Shown here piece by piece: positions 41,433-49,308 of a stretch of DNA of 49,826 nt. A program made the position numbers and the translations under genes. How positions within the stretch are numbered: the first letter of the stretch is position 1; every line of letters starts with the position of its first letter. The notes beneath the pieces were generated by a model. The model was not told where the DNA came from. It saw only the letters and a list, made by a program, of their open reading frames with translations, and made no database searches. The stretch is from DAOUBF01 sp034432795 (GTDB taxonomy: Bacteria > Chloroflexota > Anaerolineae > DSLN01): positions 1-49,826 of the forward strand of contig DAOUBF010000065.1 of assembly GCA_034432795.1 (NCBI GenBank), in the 5' to 3' direction.

Positions 41433-42371
41433 ATGGCATCACGATCGCATCCCGGACGCGAGTCCGGTCAGAGTTTGATTGATCTGTATTTTGAGGATGT
41501 CGGTGGCGCGGGTCGGTTGACGTTTGAGGAAGAGCGTGAGTTGGGTCGGCGGATTGCGGCTGGACGTGAGGCTGAAGCCAAGCTACGTACCAAGCGGGTC
41601 TCGGCGAAGGAGGTTGAGCGCCTGAAGCAGGTCATCGCCGATGCCCAGGCGGCCCGCGATACCCTGGTGCTCCACAACGTCCGCCTGGTCGTCAGCCTGG
41701 CACGGGCCTACCAGGGGCGGGGACTGCCCCTGGGGGACCTGATCCAGGAGGGCAACCTGGGTCTGTTGCAGGCTGCGGAGCACTTTGACCCGGAGCGCGG
41801 CTTCCACTTCTCCACCTATGCCGTGTGGTGGATTCGCCAGGCGATCCTGCGCGCCCTGGCCAACAAATCGCGCCTGATCCGCCTGCCCGTCAACGTCATT
41901 GATGAGGTGCGCCTGGTGCAGCGGGCTGCCGAGGAAATGGCCCGTGAGCCAGATGAGCAGGGAGGGATTGAGGAACTGGCCGAGCGCACCGGCCTGTCGC
42001 CGGAGCGCGTGCAGCACCTGCTGAACGTCTCGCGCCAGCCGCTGGAATTGGACTACTTGATCAGCGCGGACAGTGCCGCCGAGTTCGGCCAGTTCATCGC
42101 CGACCCCGACGCCGTGCTGCCAGAGGTGGAGAGCGAGCGCGCTCAGTTGGCTGCGGACCTGGAGCAGGCGCTCACGACCCTGCCCGACCGCGAGGCGCGC
42201 ATCCTGCGCCTGCACTACGGCCTGGCCGACGGCGTGAGCCACTCGCTCAGCGAGATCGCCCGCTTCCTCAACCTGTCGCGCGAGCGCGTGCGCCAGTTGC
42301 ACAGCCAGGCGCTGGAGACACTCCGCCGCTCCCAGGTTGGCGTCCCCCTGGCCGATTACCTGCGGGGCTAA
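41433..42371 (+). CDS. RNA polymerase sigma-70 family factor (group 2-like)
   Basis: A 312-residue sigma factor. Region 1.2 is SLIDLYFEDVGGAGRLTFEEE; region 2 runs from NVRLVVSLARAY through LIQEGNLGLLQAAEHFDPERGFHFSTYAVWWIRQAI (in blocks); region 3 from EELAERTGLSPERV; region 4 has LPDREARILRLHYGL and the helix-turn-helix SLSEIARFLNLSRERVRQLH. It lacks region 1.1 and is shorter than a housekeeping RpoD, so it is probably an alternative group 2 factor. ATG has AGGAG eight bases upstream. An 11-bp repeat array may control it. Confidence 0.9.
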   Translation: MASRSHPGRESGQSLIDLYFEDVGGAGRLTFEEERELGRRIAAGREAEAKLRTKRVSAKEVERLKQVIADAQAARDTLVLHNVRLVVSLARAYQGRGLPLGDLIQEGNLGLLQAAEHFDPERGFHFSTYAVWWIRQAILRALANKSRLIRLPVNVIDEVRLVQRAAEEMAREPDEQGGIEELAERTGLSPERVQHLLNVSRQPLELDYLISADSAAEFGQFIADPDAVLPEVESERAQLAADLEQALTTLPDREARILRLHYGLADGVSHSLSEIARFLNLSRERVRQLHSQALETLRRSQVGVPLADYLRG

Positions 42372-42380
42372 TCCCCTGGA

Positions 42381-42429
42381 CGGCGCGGGCCTGAAGTGTA
42401 CCGCGTCAGGTGCCTTTAGGCCCGCGCCG
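42381..42429. terminator. Candidate bidirectional terminator hairpin
   Basis: Arms 42381-42392 and 42418-42429 are exact complements (12 bp) with a 25-base loop, between the convergent sigma and TyrA-like genes. No T-run follows on either strand, and the right arm lies in the last codons of the TyrA-like gene. Confidence 0.35.
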
Positions 42430-43398
42430 CCGCAGCCATCCCAGCCCAAACATCTGTGACATGATCTGGCCGGTGGTGGGCAGCTCAATCTCCGGCGTCG
42501 GCTCCCAGGTGCCCAGGCGGCGGTCGCTCAACCACAGGCGGCGGGCCTGATCCGCCTCGCGCACCATCTGCTCCAGGGCCTCGGCATCGCCTGCGAGCAG
42601 GAGCTGGCGCAGATGGTCCAACTCCGCCAGCAGCGCGTCCAGCCAGCGTACCAGGTTATCGCGGTTGTACAGCAACAGGTCGCGCTGCCGGGCCGGGTCG
42701 CCCTCCACCAGGCTGGTGCTCATGTTAAAGGAATAATCGGCCAGCTTGCGCGCCTCACGCCAGGCGGGCGAGGCCGCTGCCGTGCGCATCAGCGCCAGGC
42801 TCAACAGCCCCGGCAGGCCCTCAATGGCCGCCATCAGCCCATCGTGCTCCGCCGGGTCGGGGTAGAACGGCGTGGCCCGCAATAGCGCCACCAGGTTGCT
42901 GGCCAGTTGCAGGGCTTCGGGGGCGCAGTTCGCCGCCGGCATCAGGCCGTATAGCCCACCGGCGAATAGGTCTGGATGGGCCGCGTCCGGGCCGGTGCGG
43001 GCATCCAGTGCCAGCGCCGGGTTAAGCACCGGGTTGCCGCCCACGAAATGCACGCCATCGGGCAAAAACTCCCGCGCCCACTGCATGACAGGCAGCTTCA
43101 GGCTGGCGGTATCCATGACCAGGGCACCGGGCTTGAGCACGGGGGCAATGTGCTGGAATGTGTCCCGGATGGCCGCCAGGGGCAGCGCCAGGATAACTAC
43201 GTCCGCGTTCTCCACCGCCGCCGGCAGGTTCCACTCCACGCGGTCAAACGCGCCGCGCTGCTGCGCCCGTTGTGCCGTTTTCAGGTCGCGGTCGTGCCCG
43301 ATAAGTTCAAAGCCTGGTTCCTGCCGCAGCGCCAGGCCAATGGACGTGCCTACCCGTCCTGTGCCAATCACTGTAATCTTCATGCGTTGTGTACCCAT
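42406..43398 (-). CDS. Prephenate dehydrogenase-like (TyrA family) protein
   Basis: A 330-residue NAD(P)-dependent protein. MKITVIGTGRVGTSIGLAL is the nucleotide site and VVILALPLAAIRDTF the next Rossmann element; the all-helical C-terminal domain follows (AIEGLPGLLSLALMRTAA). In true prephenate dehydrogenases the substrate site has HPMAG; here it reads HFVGGNPVLNP, so the substrate may differ. There is no ACT domain. Two starts are possible (43398 and 43383, MKITVIG). It is the downstream neighbour of the M50/HD pair with a 34-base gap. Confidence 0.72.
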   Translation of the reverse strand: MGTQRMKITVIGTGRVGTSIGLALRQEPGFELIGHDRDLKTAQRAQQRGAFDRVEWNLPAAVENADVVILALPLAAIRDTFQHIAPVLKPGALVMDTASLKLPVMQWAREFLPDGVHFVGGNPVLNPALALDARTGPDAAHPDLFAGGLYGLMPAANCAPEALQLASNLVALLRATPFYPDPAEHDGLMAAIEGLPGLLSLALMRTAAASPAWREARKLADYSFNMSTSLVEGDPARQRDLLLYNRDNLVRWLDALLAELDHLRQLLLAGDAEALEQMVREADQARRLWLSDRRLGTWEPTPEIELPTTGQIMSQMFGLGWLRRRGPKGT

Positions 43399-43432
43399 AT
43401 GGATTCATGAAAAATTAGCATGTCACTTGACG

Positions 43433-43999
43433 CTAACTATCGTCATCCGCTGCCTGGAAAGCCGCCAGCAGCCGGTCTTCCTCCGTCAGGGCGTCCGCTT
43501 CGTCCTCCTCTCCCTGACCCGAAGAGGGTGGGTCGGCGGGGAGGGGGGCGTGATGGCGGCGGATGAGGGCGACGGTCAGCGGGTCGCTGCCCGCCCGCGC
43601 CGCCGTCTCTGCGCCCCACTCCGCATGGTGCGCGGCAATAACAAAGGGCGCCGTCCAGCCTGTGCCGTTGCCCCGGCTCCAATGTTCGGCCAGGCCCGGC
43701 GCCAGCGCCCGCACCAGCACGACCAGTGCCCGATGGCGCAGGCGCATCCGGGTCTTGGCCGCGTCATGCAGGAGCGCCGCCGCCAGCACAGCAGTCTCCT
43801 CATAGCCAGCGGCCCGCAGCGCTGCCAGCACCTCCAGGCTGTGCCGCTGGTCGTAGGGGGGCAGGCAGCGAAACACCGCCATCTGGTCAGGGTTCAGGAT
43901 CGTCTGCACCATATCAAGTTCCTCGGCAGAGGCCCCCTGGGCGCGCACGGCCCGCAAGAACTGGCGAATGCGGTAGAGACCAGGAATCCGGCGGCTCAA
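43433..43999 (-). CDS. HD-domain phosphohydrolase
   Basis: A 188-residue protein of the HD superfamily. The metal ligands appear as RHSLEVL (first His), AALLHDAAK (HD pair) and a later His/Asp region (IAAHHAEWG). The C-terminus is acidic and variable. Such proteins cleave phosphate from nucleotides or act in signalling; the substrate is unknown. The start is TTG, overlapping the M50 stop (TTGA), so the two are translationally coupled. Confidence 0.8.
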   Translation of the reverse strand: MSRRIPGLYRIRQFLRAVRAQGASAEELDMVQTILNPDQMAVFRCLPPYDQRHSLEVLAALRAAGYEETAVLAAALLHDAAKTRMRLRHRALVVLVRALAPGLAEHWSRGNGTGWTAPFVIAAHHAEWGAETAARAGSDPLTVALIRRHHAPLPADPPSSGQGEEDEADALTEEDRLLAAFQAADDDS

Positions 44000-44619
44000 C
44001 TGTACAAGATCAGATTCAGAAGGAGTCGGCTTGGCCCTATCACCAGAAAGGTCAGCGACCCGGTGAAGACCAGCAGAAGCAAGATCATGAACCCATAAGG
44101 CTCCAGGCGTTGCAGGCTATACGCCAGGCTATCGGGAAGCAGGCCAACAGCCACCCGGTAGCCGTCCAGCGGGGCAATCGGGATCAGGTTAAATACCATC
44201 AGGAAGATGTTGATAGTGATGAATGTGCTGAAAAGGAAGCCCAACGATGGAAGTTGACCCCGCACCGGGTCAAACAAAGGGATCAGGCCAAAGCGCACCG
44301 GGATCGCGGCCAGCATCGCCAGGAGCAGGTTGGAGAGTGGGCCGGCGGCGGCCACCAGCATCCAGCCCAGCTTGCCATAGCGCAAATTATAGGGGTTCAC
44401 GGGCACGGGTTTGGCCCAGCCGAACCCCACCAGGAGCAGCATCAGCGTCCCAAACGGGTCCAGGTGCACCAGTGGGTTCAGGGTAAGACGGCCCTGATAG
44501 GCCGCTGTCCGGTCGCCAAGCTGGCTGGCTGTCCAGGCATGGGCGAACTCATGGACGGTGAACGCAATCACCAGCGTAATGGCACGCGCAATCAGTGTCG
44601 GTAAGTCGGCAGATAGCAT
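43996..44619 (-). CDS. M50 (site-2 protease-like) membrane metallopeptidase
   Basis: A 207-residue intramembrane zinc peptidase of the minimal YwhC/SREBP type. HEFAHAW (HExxH) gives two zinc ligands and the catalytic Glu; LIPIAPLDGYR supplies the Asp ligand. About five helices; no PDZ domain. It may cut membrane-bound regulators or remove remnant signal peptides. Its ATG is at 44617-44619, with its own promoter upstream, and it is the first gene of a three-gene run with the HD and TyrA-like genes. Confidence 0.88.
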   Translation of the reverse strand: MLSADLPTLIARAITLVIAFTVHEFAHAWTASQLGDRTAAYQGRLTLNPLVHLDPFGTLMLLLVGFGWAKPVPVNPYNLRYGKLGWMLVAAAGPLSNLLLAMLAAIPVRFGLIPLFDPVRGQLPSLGFLFSTFITINIFLMVFNLIPIAPLDGYRVAVGLLPDSLAYSLQRLEPYGFMILLLLVFTGSLTFLVIGPSRLLLNLILYS

Positions 44620-44651
44620 GATTTATCCAGCCATGAGGCTCTCCATACCGA

Positions 44652-44660
44652 ATTATACCA
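44652..44660 (-). promoter_or_regulatory. Extended -10 promoter of the M50 run
   Basis: On the minus strand TGG-TATAAT at 44652-44660, 32 bases before the ATG. No clear -35. Confidence 0.55.
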
Positions 44661-44752
44661 TACGAGAGGGGGATATGGCGAGGACGGGTTCAACCGCGAG
44701 CCGTATGAAGGTGTGGTCTCCTCATCCCCAGGGGCGGGGTCAACTGTCTGGC

Positions 44753-44781
44753 TTGACAACCTGGCCTCCTCATCTGATAAT
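44753..44781 (+). promoter_or_regulatory. Sigma-70 promoter of the SDR/DinB/hydratase run
   Basis: TTGACA (44753-44758), 17 bases, GATAAT (44776-44781). It precedes the SDR start codon by about 60 bases. Confidence 0.7.
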
Positions 44782-44840
44782 GCAATCAGGCCCGCAATCC
44801 AACCCTGGAGAACACAGGGCCTATCCAGGAGCACCCATCT

Positions 44841-45599
44841 ATGAACATACAACTGCCGGATAAAGTGGCGCTGGTCACTGGCGCCGGGCGCGGCATTGGG
44901 CGGGCCATCGCCTTGGGCCTGGCCCAGGCCGGCGCCCGCGTCGCCGTCAACGACATTAACCCCGATACGGCGGAGCGCACCGCCCGCGAGATCCGTGACG
45001 GTGGGGGCGAGGCCGTCGCCTTCGCCGCCGATGTGGCCAATAAGCTGGCCGTGCATACCATGATCAACGGCTGCCTGGAGCGCTGGGGGCGGCTGGACAT
45101 CCTGGTGAATAACGCCGGCGTGGAGCCGAAGGCCAGCATCCTCACGATGGACGAATACGACTGGGACCGGACGCTGGCGGTGAATTTGAAGGGCGCGTTC
45201 CTGTGCTCGCAGTTCGCCGGGCGGGCCATGCGCGAACAGGGGGGCGGCGTCATCGTGAATATCGCCTCTATCGGCGGCCACAAAATCCCGCTTAAGGACC
45301 GCGCGGCCTACTGCGCCAGCAAGGCCGGGCTGGTCGGCTTCACCCGCGAGTGCGCCCGCGAGTTCGCTGCCTACGGCATCCGTGTCAACGCCATCTGCCC
45401 CGGCGTGATTGAGACCGAGATGACAGCGCAGTTGCGCCAGAACCCGGAGCAGATGCGCAAATGGTTGGAGGACATCCCCCAGGGACGCCTGGGTACGCCA
45501 GAGGACGTGGTGGGCCTGGTGCTGTTCCTGTGCTCGGAGGCAGCCGCTTATATCACCGGTCAGGCCATCCATGTGGACGGCGGGAAGGTGATGGCATGA
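44841..45599 (+). CDS. SDR-family oxidoreductase (FabG-like)
   Basis: A 252-residue classical SDR. ALVTGAGRGIGRAIAL binds NAD(P); ILVNNAGV stabilises the fold; the catalytic set is Ser in NIASIGG and Tyr/Lys in YCASKAG. CPGVIETEM and ITGQAIHVDGG close the typical frame. FabG or an acyl/polyol dehydrogenase are both possible. An enoyl-CoA hydratase two genes on supports a role in acyl metabolism. The stop overlaps the DinB-family start (ATGA). Confidence 0.85.
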   Translation: MNIQLPDKVALVTGAGRGIGRAIALGLAQAGARVAVNDINPDTAERTAREIRDGGGEAVAFAADVANKLAVHTMINGCLERWGRLDILVNNAGVEPKASILTMDEYDWDRTLAVNLKGAFLCSQFAGRAMREQGGGVIVNIASIGGHKIPLKDRAAYCASKAGLVGFTRECAREFAAYGIRVNAICPGVIETEMTAQLRQNPEQMRKWLEDIPQGRLGTPEDVVGLVLFLCSEAAAYITGQAIHVDGGKVMA

Positions 45600-46075
45600 A
45601 CACATCCAGAGAGACTCTTATCGCCCAATTGCGGGACGCGCCCGCCGCACTGCGCTGGGCGGTCTCCCAAGTGCCCCAGGCCCTGTGGCATACGCGGCCA
45701 GCGGCGGACAGTTGGAATGTCCATGAGATCGCCTTTCACACACGCGACATCGCGGCGTTGGTTTATCTGGTGCGCCTCCGCCGCATCCTGACCGAGGAGA
45801 ATCCGGAACTCGTGCTCTTTGATGAAGAGCGCCGGATGGCGGAACAGTACGATCCCGCCATGCCGCTGGCCCGTATCCTGGACGAACTGGATCAGGCCCA
45901 CCGCGACATGGCGGCATTCCTGGCCCAGTGCTCCCCAGCGGATTGGGAGCGGACGGGTCGCCACGCGGAACATGGCCCGCGCACAGCCACCTGGTGGGCG
46001 CGTCAGGCCATCGCGCACGCCTGGGAGCACGCGGTACAGGCGTTGCGCGTGGCCCAATCCCTGGACGACTTTTAG
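45596..46075 (+). CDS. DinB-family (DinB_2) four-helix protein
   Basis: A 159-residue protein of the DinB/YfiT metal-binding superfamily. Helix one starts ETLIAQLRDAPAALRWAVSQVP; WNVHEIAFHTRDIAA gives the first His and AIAHAWEHAVQALRVA the second pair, the usual three-His metal site. These proteins act as thiol transferases or have unknown roles. ATG at 45596 overlaps the SDR stop by four bases. No LexA-type box is seen upstream of this run. Confidence 0.8.
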   Translation: MNTSRETLIAQLRDAPAALRWAVSQVPQALWHTRPAADSWNVHEIAFHTRDIAALVYLVRLRRILTEENPELVLFDEERRMAEQYDPAMPLARILDELDQAHRDMAAFLAQCSPADWERTGRHAEHGPRTATWWARQAIAHAWEHAVQALRVAQSLDDF

Positions 46076-46084
46076 GAGGCTGGT

Positions 46085-46858
46085 GTGACCTACGAAAACA
46101 TCCTGGTGGAAACGCACGGCAAGGTGGGCGTGGTCAGGCTGAACCGCCCTCAGCAACTCAACGCGCTGAATAGCCAGACCATGGAAGAGTTGACGACGGC
46201 GGTGGAAGCCTTTGACCACGACCCGCAGATCGGCGCCATTGTCATCACAGGCAATGAACGGGCCTTTGCCGCCGGCGCCGACATTAAGGAGATGGCCGAT
46301 GCCTCGGCGGTGGAGATGCTCTACCGCGATGCCATCCGCCGCTGGGACCGGCTGCGGCGGGTGAAGAAGCCGATCATCGCGGCAGTGAGCGGCTACTGCC
46401 TGGGGGGAGGGTGTGAACTGGCTATGGCCTGTGATATGATCGTCGCCTCGGAAAGCGCCCGCTTCGGCCAGCCGGAGATCAACATCGGCGTCATGCCCGG
46501 CGCGGGCGGCACGCAACGCCTGGCCCGCGCTGTGGGCAAGGCTATCGCCATGGAGATGGTGCTGAACGCCCGTTTCCTGAGCGCAGATGAGGCCCTGCGC
46601 TACGGCCTGGTCAACCGCGTCGTGCCGGTGGAGGTGTACCTGGAGGAGGCTATCCGCCTGGGCCAGGAGATCGCCGAGCGGGCGCCGGTGGCCGTGCGCC
46701 TGGCGAAGGAGGCGGTCAACAAGGCCTTTGAGACTTCGCTGGCCGACGGGTTGGAGTTTGAACGCCGCCTGTTCTACTTCCTGTTCGCCACAGAGGACCA
46801 GAAAGAGGGGATGCGAGCTTTCATTGAAAAGCGCAAACCCGAATGGAAGGGCCGATGA
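46085..46858 (+). CDS. Enoyl-CoA hydratase/isomerase family protein
   Basis: A 257-residue crotonase-fold enzyme. FAAGADIKEMAD and AAVSGYCLGGGCELAMACD form the two oxyanion-hole blocks; FGQPEINIGVMPGAGGTQRLARAVG includes the catalytic Glu positions (PEINIGVMPGAGG). Both Glu residues of true hydratases appear present (E in GGGCELA and PGAGG-preceding E), so hydration of enoyl-CoA in beta-oxidation is likely. GTG start at 46085 has AGGAGG upstream. Gap to the DinB gene is nine bases. Confidence 0.9.
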   Translation: MTYENILVETHGKVGVVRLNRPQQLNALNSQTMEELTTAVEAFDHDPQIGAIVITGNERAFAAGADIKEMADASAVEMLYRDAIRRWDRLRRVKKPIIAAVSGYCLGGGCELAMACDMIVASESARFGQPEINIGVMPGAGGTQRLARAVGKAIAMEMVLNARFLSADEALRYGLVNRVVPVEVYLEEAIRLGQEIAERAPVAVRLAKEAVNKAFETSLADGLEFERRLFYFLFATEDQKEGMRAFIEKRKPEWKGR

Positions 46859-46900
46859 ATGCGCCGTCAAACGGCATAGCGCCTGGACCAGGGACAGATG

Positions 46901-46935
46901 TTGACGTTTGACGTTTGACGCTTGACATTGGACGT
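46901..46935. repeat. Five tandem heptamers, TTGACGT type
   Basis: Units at 46901, 46908, 46915, 46922 and 46929 read TTGACGT, TTGACGT, TTGACGC, TTGACAT and TGGACGT. They lie between the hydratase stop and the next ATG. Degenerate relatives occur near 19240-19285. Confidence 0.8.
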
Positions 46936-46947
46936 TCAGGGGCACAT

Positions 46948-47280
46948 ATGGCCGCGATTGAACCCGAACTGATTACCATTGTAGAAGGGCCGCCACCCGA
47001 TTTCCGGCCCGTGATGGAGACCTGGTTGTTGTCGTTGAGCGAGGGCGCGGTGATGCGACCGGTGGCCGTGTGCCAGATGCGTGCCTTTGATGCCCAGGCG
47101 TTGGTGGAACGTTGCCGCCGCGCCTGGCGCCAGGGCCGCCCGGTGCGCCTGGACTTCCCCGGCAGTCTGGGCCTGCGCCGCCAGACGGATGTCCTGGCGG
47201 CCCGCGCCACCCAGGTGGAAGAAGGCGACTTGCTCGTGCTCTGGGTGCGCCTGCCCGACGAAACCGAGGCGGATGCGTAA
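46948..47280 (+). CDS. Small protein of unknown function
   Basis: A 110-residue soluble protein with mixed helix/strand character (MAAIEPELITIVEGPPPDF start; ends VLWVRLPDETEADA). No family was recognised. ATG at 46948 has AGGGG upstream. It ends five bases before the 5'-nucleotidase family gene, so the two are probably co-transcribed. Confidence 0.65.
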   Translation: MAAIEPELITIVEGPPPDFRPVMETWLLSLSEGAVMRPVAVCQMRAFDAQALVERCRRAWRQGRPVRLDFPGSLGLRRQTDVLAARATQVEEGDLLVLWVRLPDETEADA

Positions 47281-47285
47281 AGACC

Positions 47286-48773
47286 ATGCATCTGACCATC
47301 CTGCACACCAATGACATTCACGGTCGCCTGGAGCAGATGCCCCAGTTGGCCACGCTGATCCAGTGGGAAAAGGCCGCCCTGCCTGAAGGAGCACACGTCC
47401 TGCTCCTGGACGCCGGGGATTCCAGCGAGCGCTCCACCTGGGAAAGCGATGTCACCAAGGGGCGGGCGAACTTTGCGCTTCTGGAGGCCATGGGCTATCA
47501 GGCGACGACGTTGGGGAATAGCGAGGCGATGCAGTGGGGGCGCGCAGCCCTGGCGCGGCTGGTGAAGAGCGTCCATCTGCCCGTGCTCGCCGCCAATCTG
47601 CTTGACCGGCAGACGGGGGAACTGGCCGTGCCGGGGCTACAGACGCACACCTGGTTTGACCCGGACGGCTTCAAGGTGGCCGTCTTGGGCGCAACGGCGC
47701 CGATCGCCGGAGGCTACGAGCGCTTCGGCCTGGTCGCCGCCGACCCCGAACCCATCCTGCGCCGGTTGATCGCGCAAGTGCGCGCCGAAGGGGCCAAGCT
47801 GGTCATCCTGCTCTCGCACCTCGGCTATGTCCCCGACGAGCAGCGTATAGACCCGAATTTCGTGGGCGACTACCAGCTCGCATCGCGCCTGCCGGGGCTG
47901 GATGTGATCATCGGCGGGCACACCCACTGGGTGCTGGAGCAGCCGGTCAAGGTTGGCAATGTCATCATCGCCCAGGCAGGCGAATTCGGCCATTACCTGG
48001 GGCGGCTGGATTTGACGCTGGATGAGGCCAGTGGCCAGATAGTGGAGTTCCAGGGGCATCTCATCCCGGTGACGGCGGAGACGCCGGCAGAGCCAACAAT
48101 TGCCGCCGTGCTGGACCTGGTGCGCGAGGAGGCGGCGCGGCTGCTTGACCGCACCGTCGGTGAGGCGGCGATACCCTTGCCCGCCGCCACCGGGGCCGAA
48201 TCGCCGCTGACCAATCTCGTTGCGGATGCGCTGTGCGACATCTGCCGGGCCGATCTGGCCATCTTCTTCAGCGGTTTCGTGGCCTCCGGCCTGCCCGCCG
48301 GCCCGATCACCCGCCGCGCTCTTTACCAGGCCTTGCCCGGCAGCACCCATGTCACCGCTGCCCAGGTGACCGGCGCCCAGGTCTGGCGCATGCTGGAGAA
48401 GATGCTCGCTCCCGATAAAGTCAGGCAGAAGGCGGAGATCCTGCGCAACCAGCGCCCCCTGGGCCTGCCTGCGGTCTCTCGTGGTGTGCAGATCACCTAC
48501 AACCTGGACGCGCCGCCCGGCTCCCGCCTGGTCCGCATGACCTTGAATGGCGAACCGATAGCCCCGGAACGGGTCTACCGGCTGGCGAGCACGTACTATA
48601 CTTTGAACGACCTGGGGGACGTGCCGGAGTATGGGTATGTTGTTTTGGAGGCAGGTCAGACATTAGAACTTGTTCGCATTGAAGACGTGCTTTGGGAGAT
48701 CATGGAGGATTGGATCAAGGCGCAACCGCCGCTGCGCGCCCAGGTGGAAGGGCGGTTGGTGGCCTTGCAGTAA
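47286..48773 (+). CDS. 5'-nucleotidase/2',3'-cyclic phosphodiesterase family protein, cytoplasmic type
   Basis: A 495-residue two-domain enzyme. The metallophosphoesterase domain carries ILHTNDIHGRLEQ, LLLDAGDSSE, TLGNSE, LLSHLGYVPDE and IIGGHTHWVLE, giving the two-metal site. The C-terminal 5_nucleotid_C domain (about 300-480) has SPLTNLVADALCDIC and ASTYYTLN. The usual signal peptide is missing, as in YunD-type members, so it acts inside the cell. TLGNSE stands where most members have TLGNHE: the His ligand is replaced by Ser, so activity may differ. ATG at 47286 was chosen over a longer frame. Confidence 0.87.
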   Translation: MHLTILHTNDIHGRLEQMPQLATLIQWEKAALPEGAHVLLLDAGDSSERSTWESDVTKGRANFALLEAMGYQATTLGNSEAMQWGRAALARLVKSVHLPVLAANLLDRQTGELAVPGLQTHTWFDPDGFKVAVLGATAPIAGGYERFGLVAADPEPILRRLIAQVRAEGAKLVILLSHLGYVPDEQRIDPNFVGDYQLASRLPGLDVIIGGHTHWVLEQPVKVGNVIIAQAGEFGHYLGRLDLTLDEASGQIVEFQGHLIPVTAETPAEPTIAAVLDLVREEAARLLDRTVGEAAIPLPAATGAESPLTNLVADALCDICRADLAIFFSGFVASGLPAGPITRRALYQALPGSTHVTAAQVTGAQVWRMLEKMLAPDKVRQKAEILRNQRPLGLPAVSRGVQITYNLDAPPGSRLVRMTLNGEPIAPERVYRLASTYYTLNDLGDVPEYGYVVLEAGQTLELVRIEDVLWEIMEDWIKAQPPLRAQVEGRLVALQ

Positions 48774-48845
48774 GCGATTGCTTCCCCCATTCGCCCATCG
48801 TTCTATCCCAGCCTCGCAACGCACAGGAAAGCCCTGCGGTGTGCC

Positions 48846-48873
48846 TTGACAGTCACCCCAAACCGGGTATAAT
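48846..48873 (+). promoter_or_regulatory. Consensus promoter of tRNA-Lys
   Basis: TTGACA (48846-48851), 16 bases, TATAAT (48868-48873), both perfect, 11 bases before the tRNA. Confidence 0.85.
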
Positions 48874-48884
48874 ACTTACGCAGT

Positions 48885-48958
<74 letters not shown>

Positions 48959-48983
48959 CCTGAAATACAGGAATAAAAGATAA

Positions 48984-49019
48984 GGAGAGGCCAGATATAG
49001 GGGGTATCCTGGCCTCTCC
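48984..49019 (-). terminator. Rho-independent terminator of the minus-strand element genes
   Basis: Arms 48984-48994 and 49009-49019 are exact complements (11 bp, 14-base loop). On the minus strand a T-rich stretch follows (TTATCTTTTATT), so it should end the transcript of the HTH and primase genes before the tRNA. Confidence 0.7.
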
Positions 49020-49058
49020 GCCCCTTCGGGGAGGGATTTCGCTGCAATTTCGCTGCAA

Positions 49059-49235
49059 TCAGTCCGCCTCGCACTTCCGCCCCTCAATCCACCTCGCCAG
49101 GTCGCTCCCCCTGATCCGCACGTTCTTGCCGATGCGGATGTGGGGGATCTCGCGCCGCTGAACCAGCCGGTAAATCTTGGCCCGGCTCATCTTCAGGTAG
49201 CGAGCCACCTCCGGAATCGTAAGGATCTCGTCCAT
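49059..49235 (-). CDS. Excisionase-family helix-turn-helix protein
   Basis: A 58-residue MerR-like/HTH_17 DNA-binding protein: ILTIPEVARYLKMSRAKIYRLVQ is the helix-turn-helix, then IPHIRIGKNVRIRGSDLARWI the wing and final helix. This pattern is shared by excisionases and other small regulators of integrated elements. ATG at 49233-49235 has AGGAGGGG upstream; the TTG two codons earlier was rejected. It follows the primase-like gene by 73 bases on the same strand. Confidence 0.85.
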   Translation of the reverse strand: MDEILTIPEVARYLKMSRAKIYRLVQRREIPHIRIGKNVRIRGSDLARWIEGRKCEAD

Positions 49236-49308
49236 CTCCAACCCCTCCTGAACACGCCCCCTGGCCTCACCAGATCGTCTTCACGCCCGCTGTATGCAGC
49301 AAAACGCA

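Noticed and set aside
45560..46945. A 461-codon minus-strand frame opposite the DinB/hydratase genes
   Set aside because: It spans two well-supported genes and their gap on the opposite strand, with no domain.
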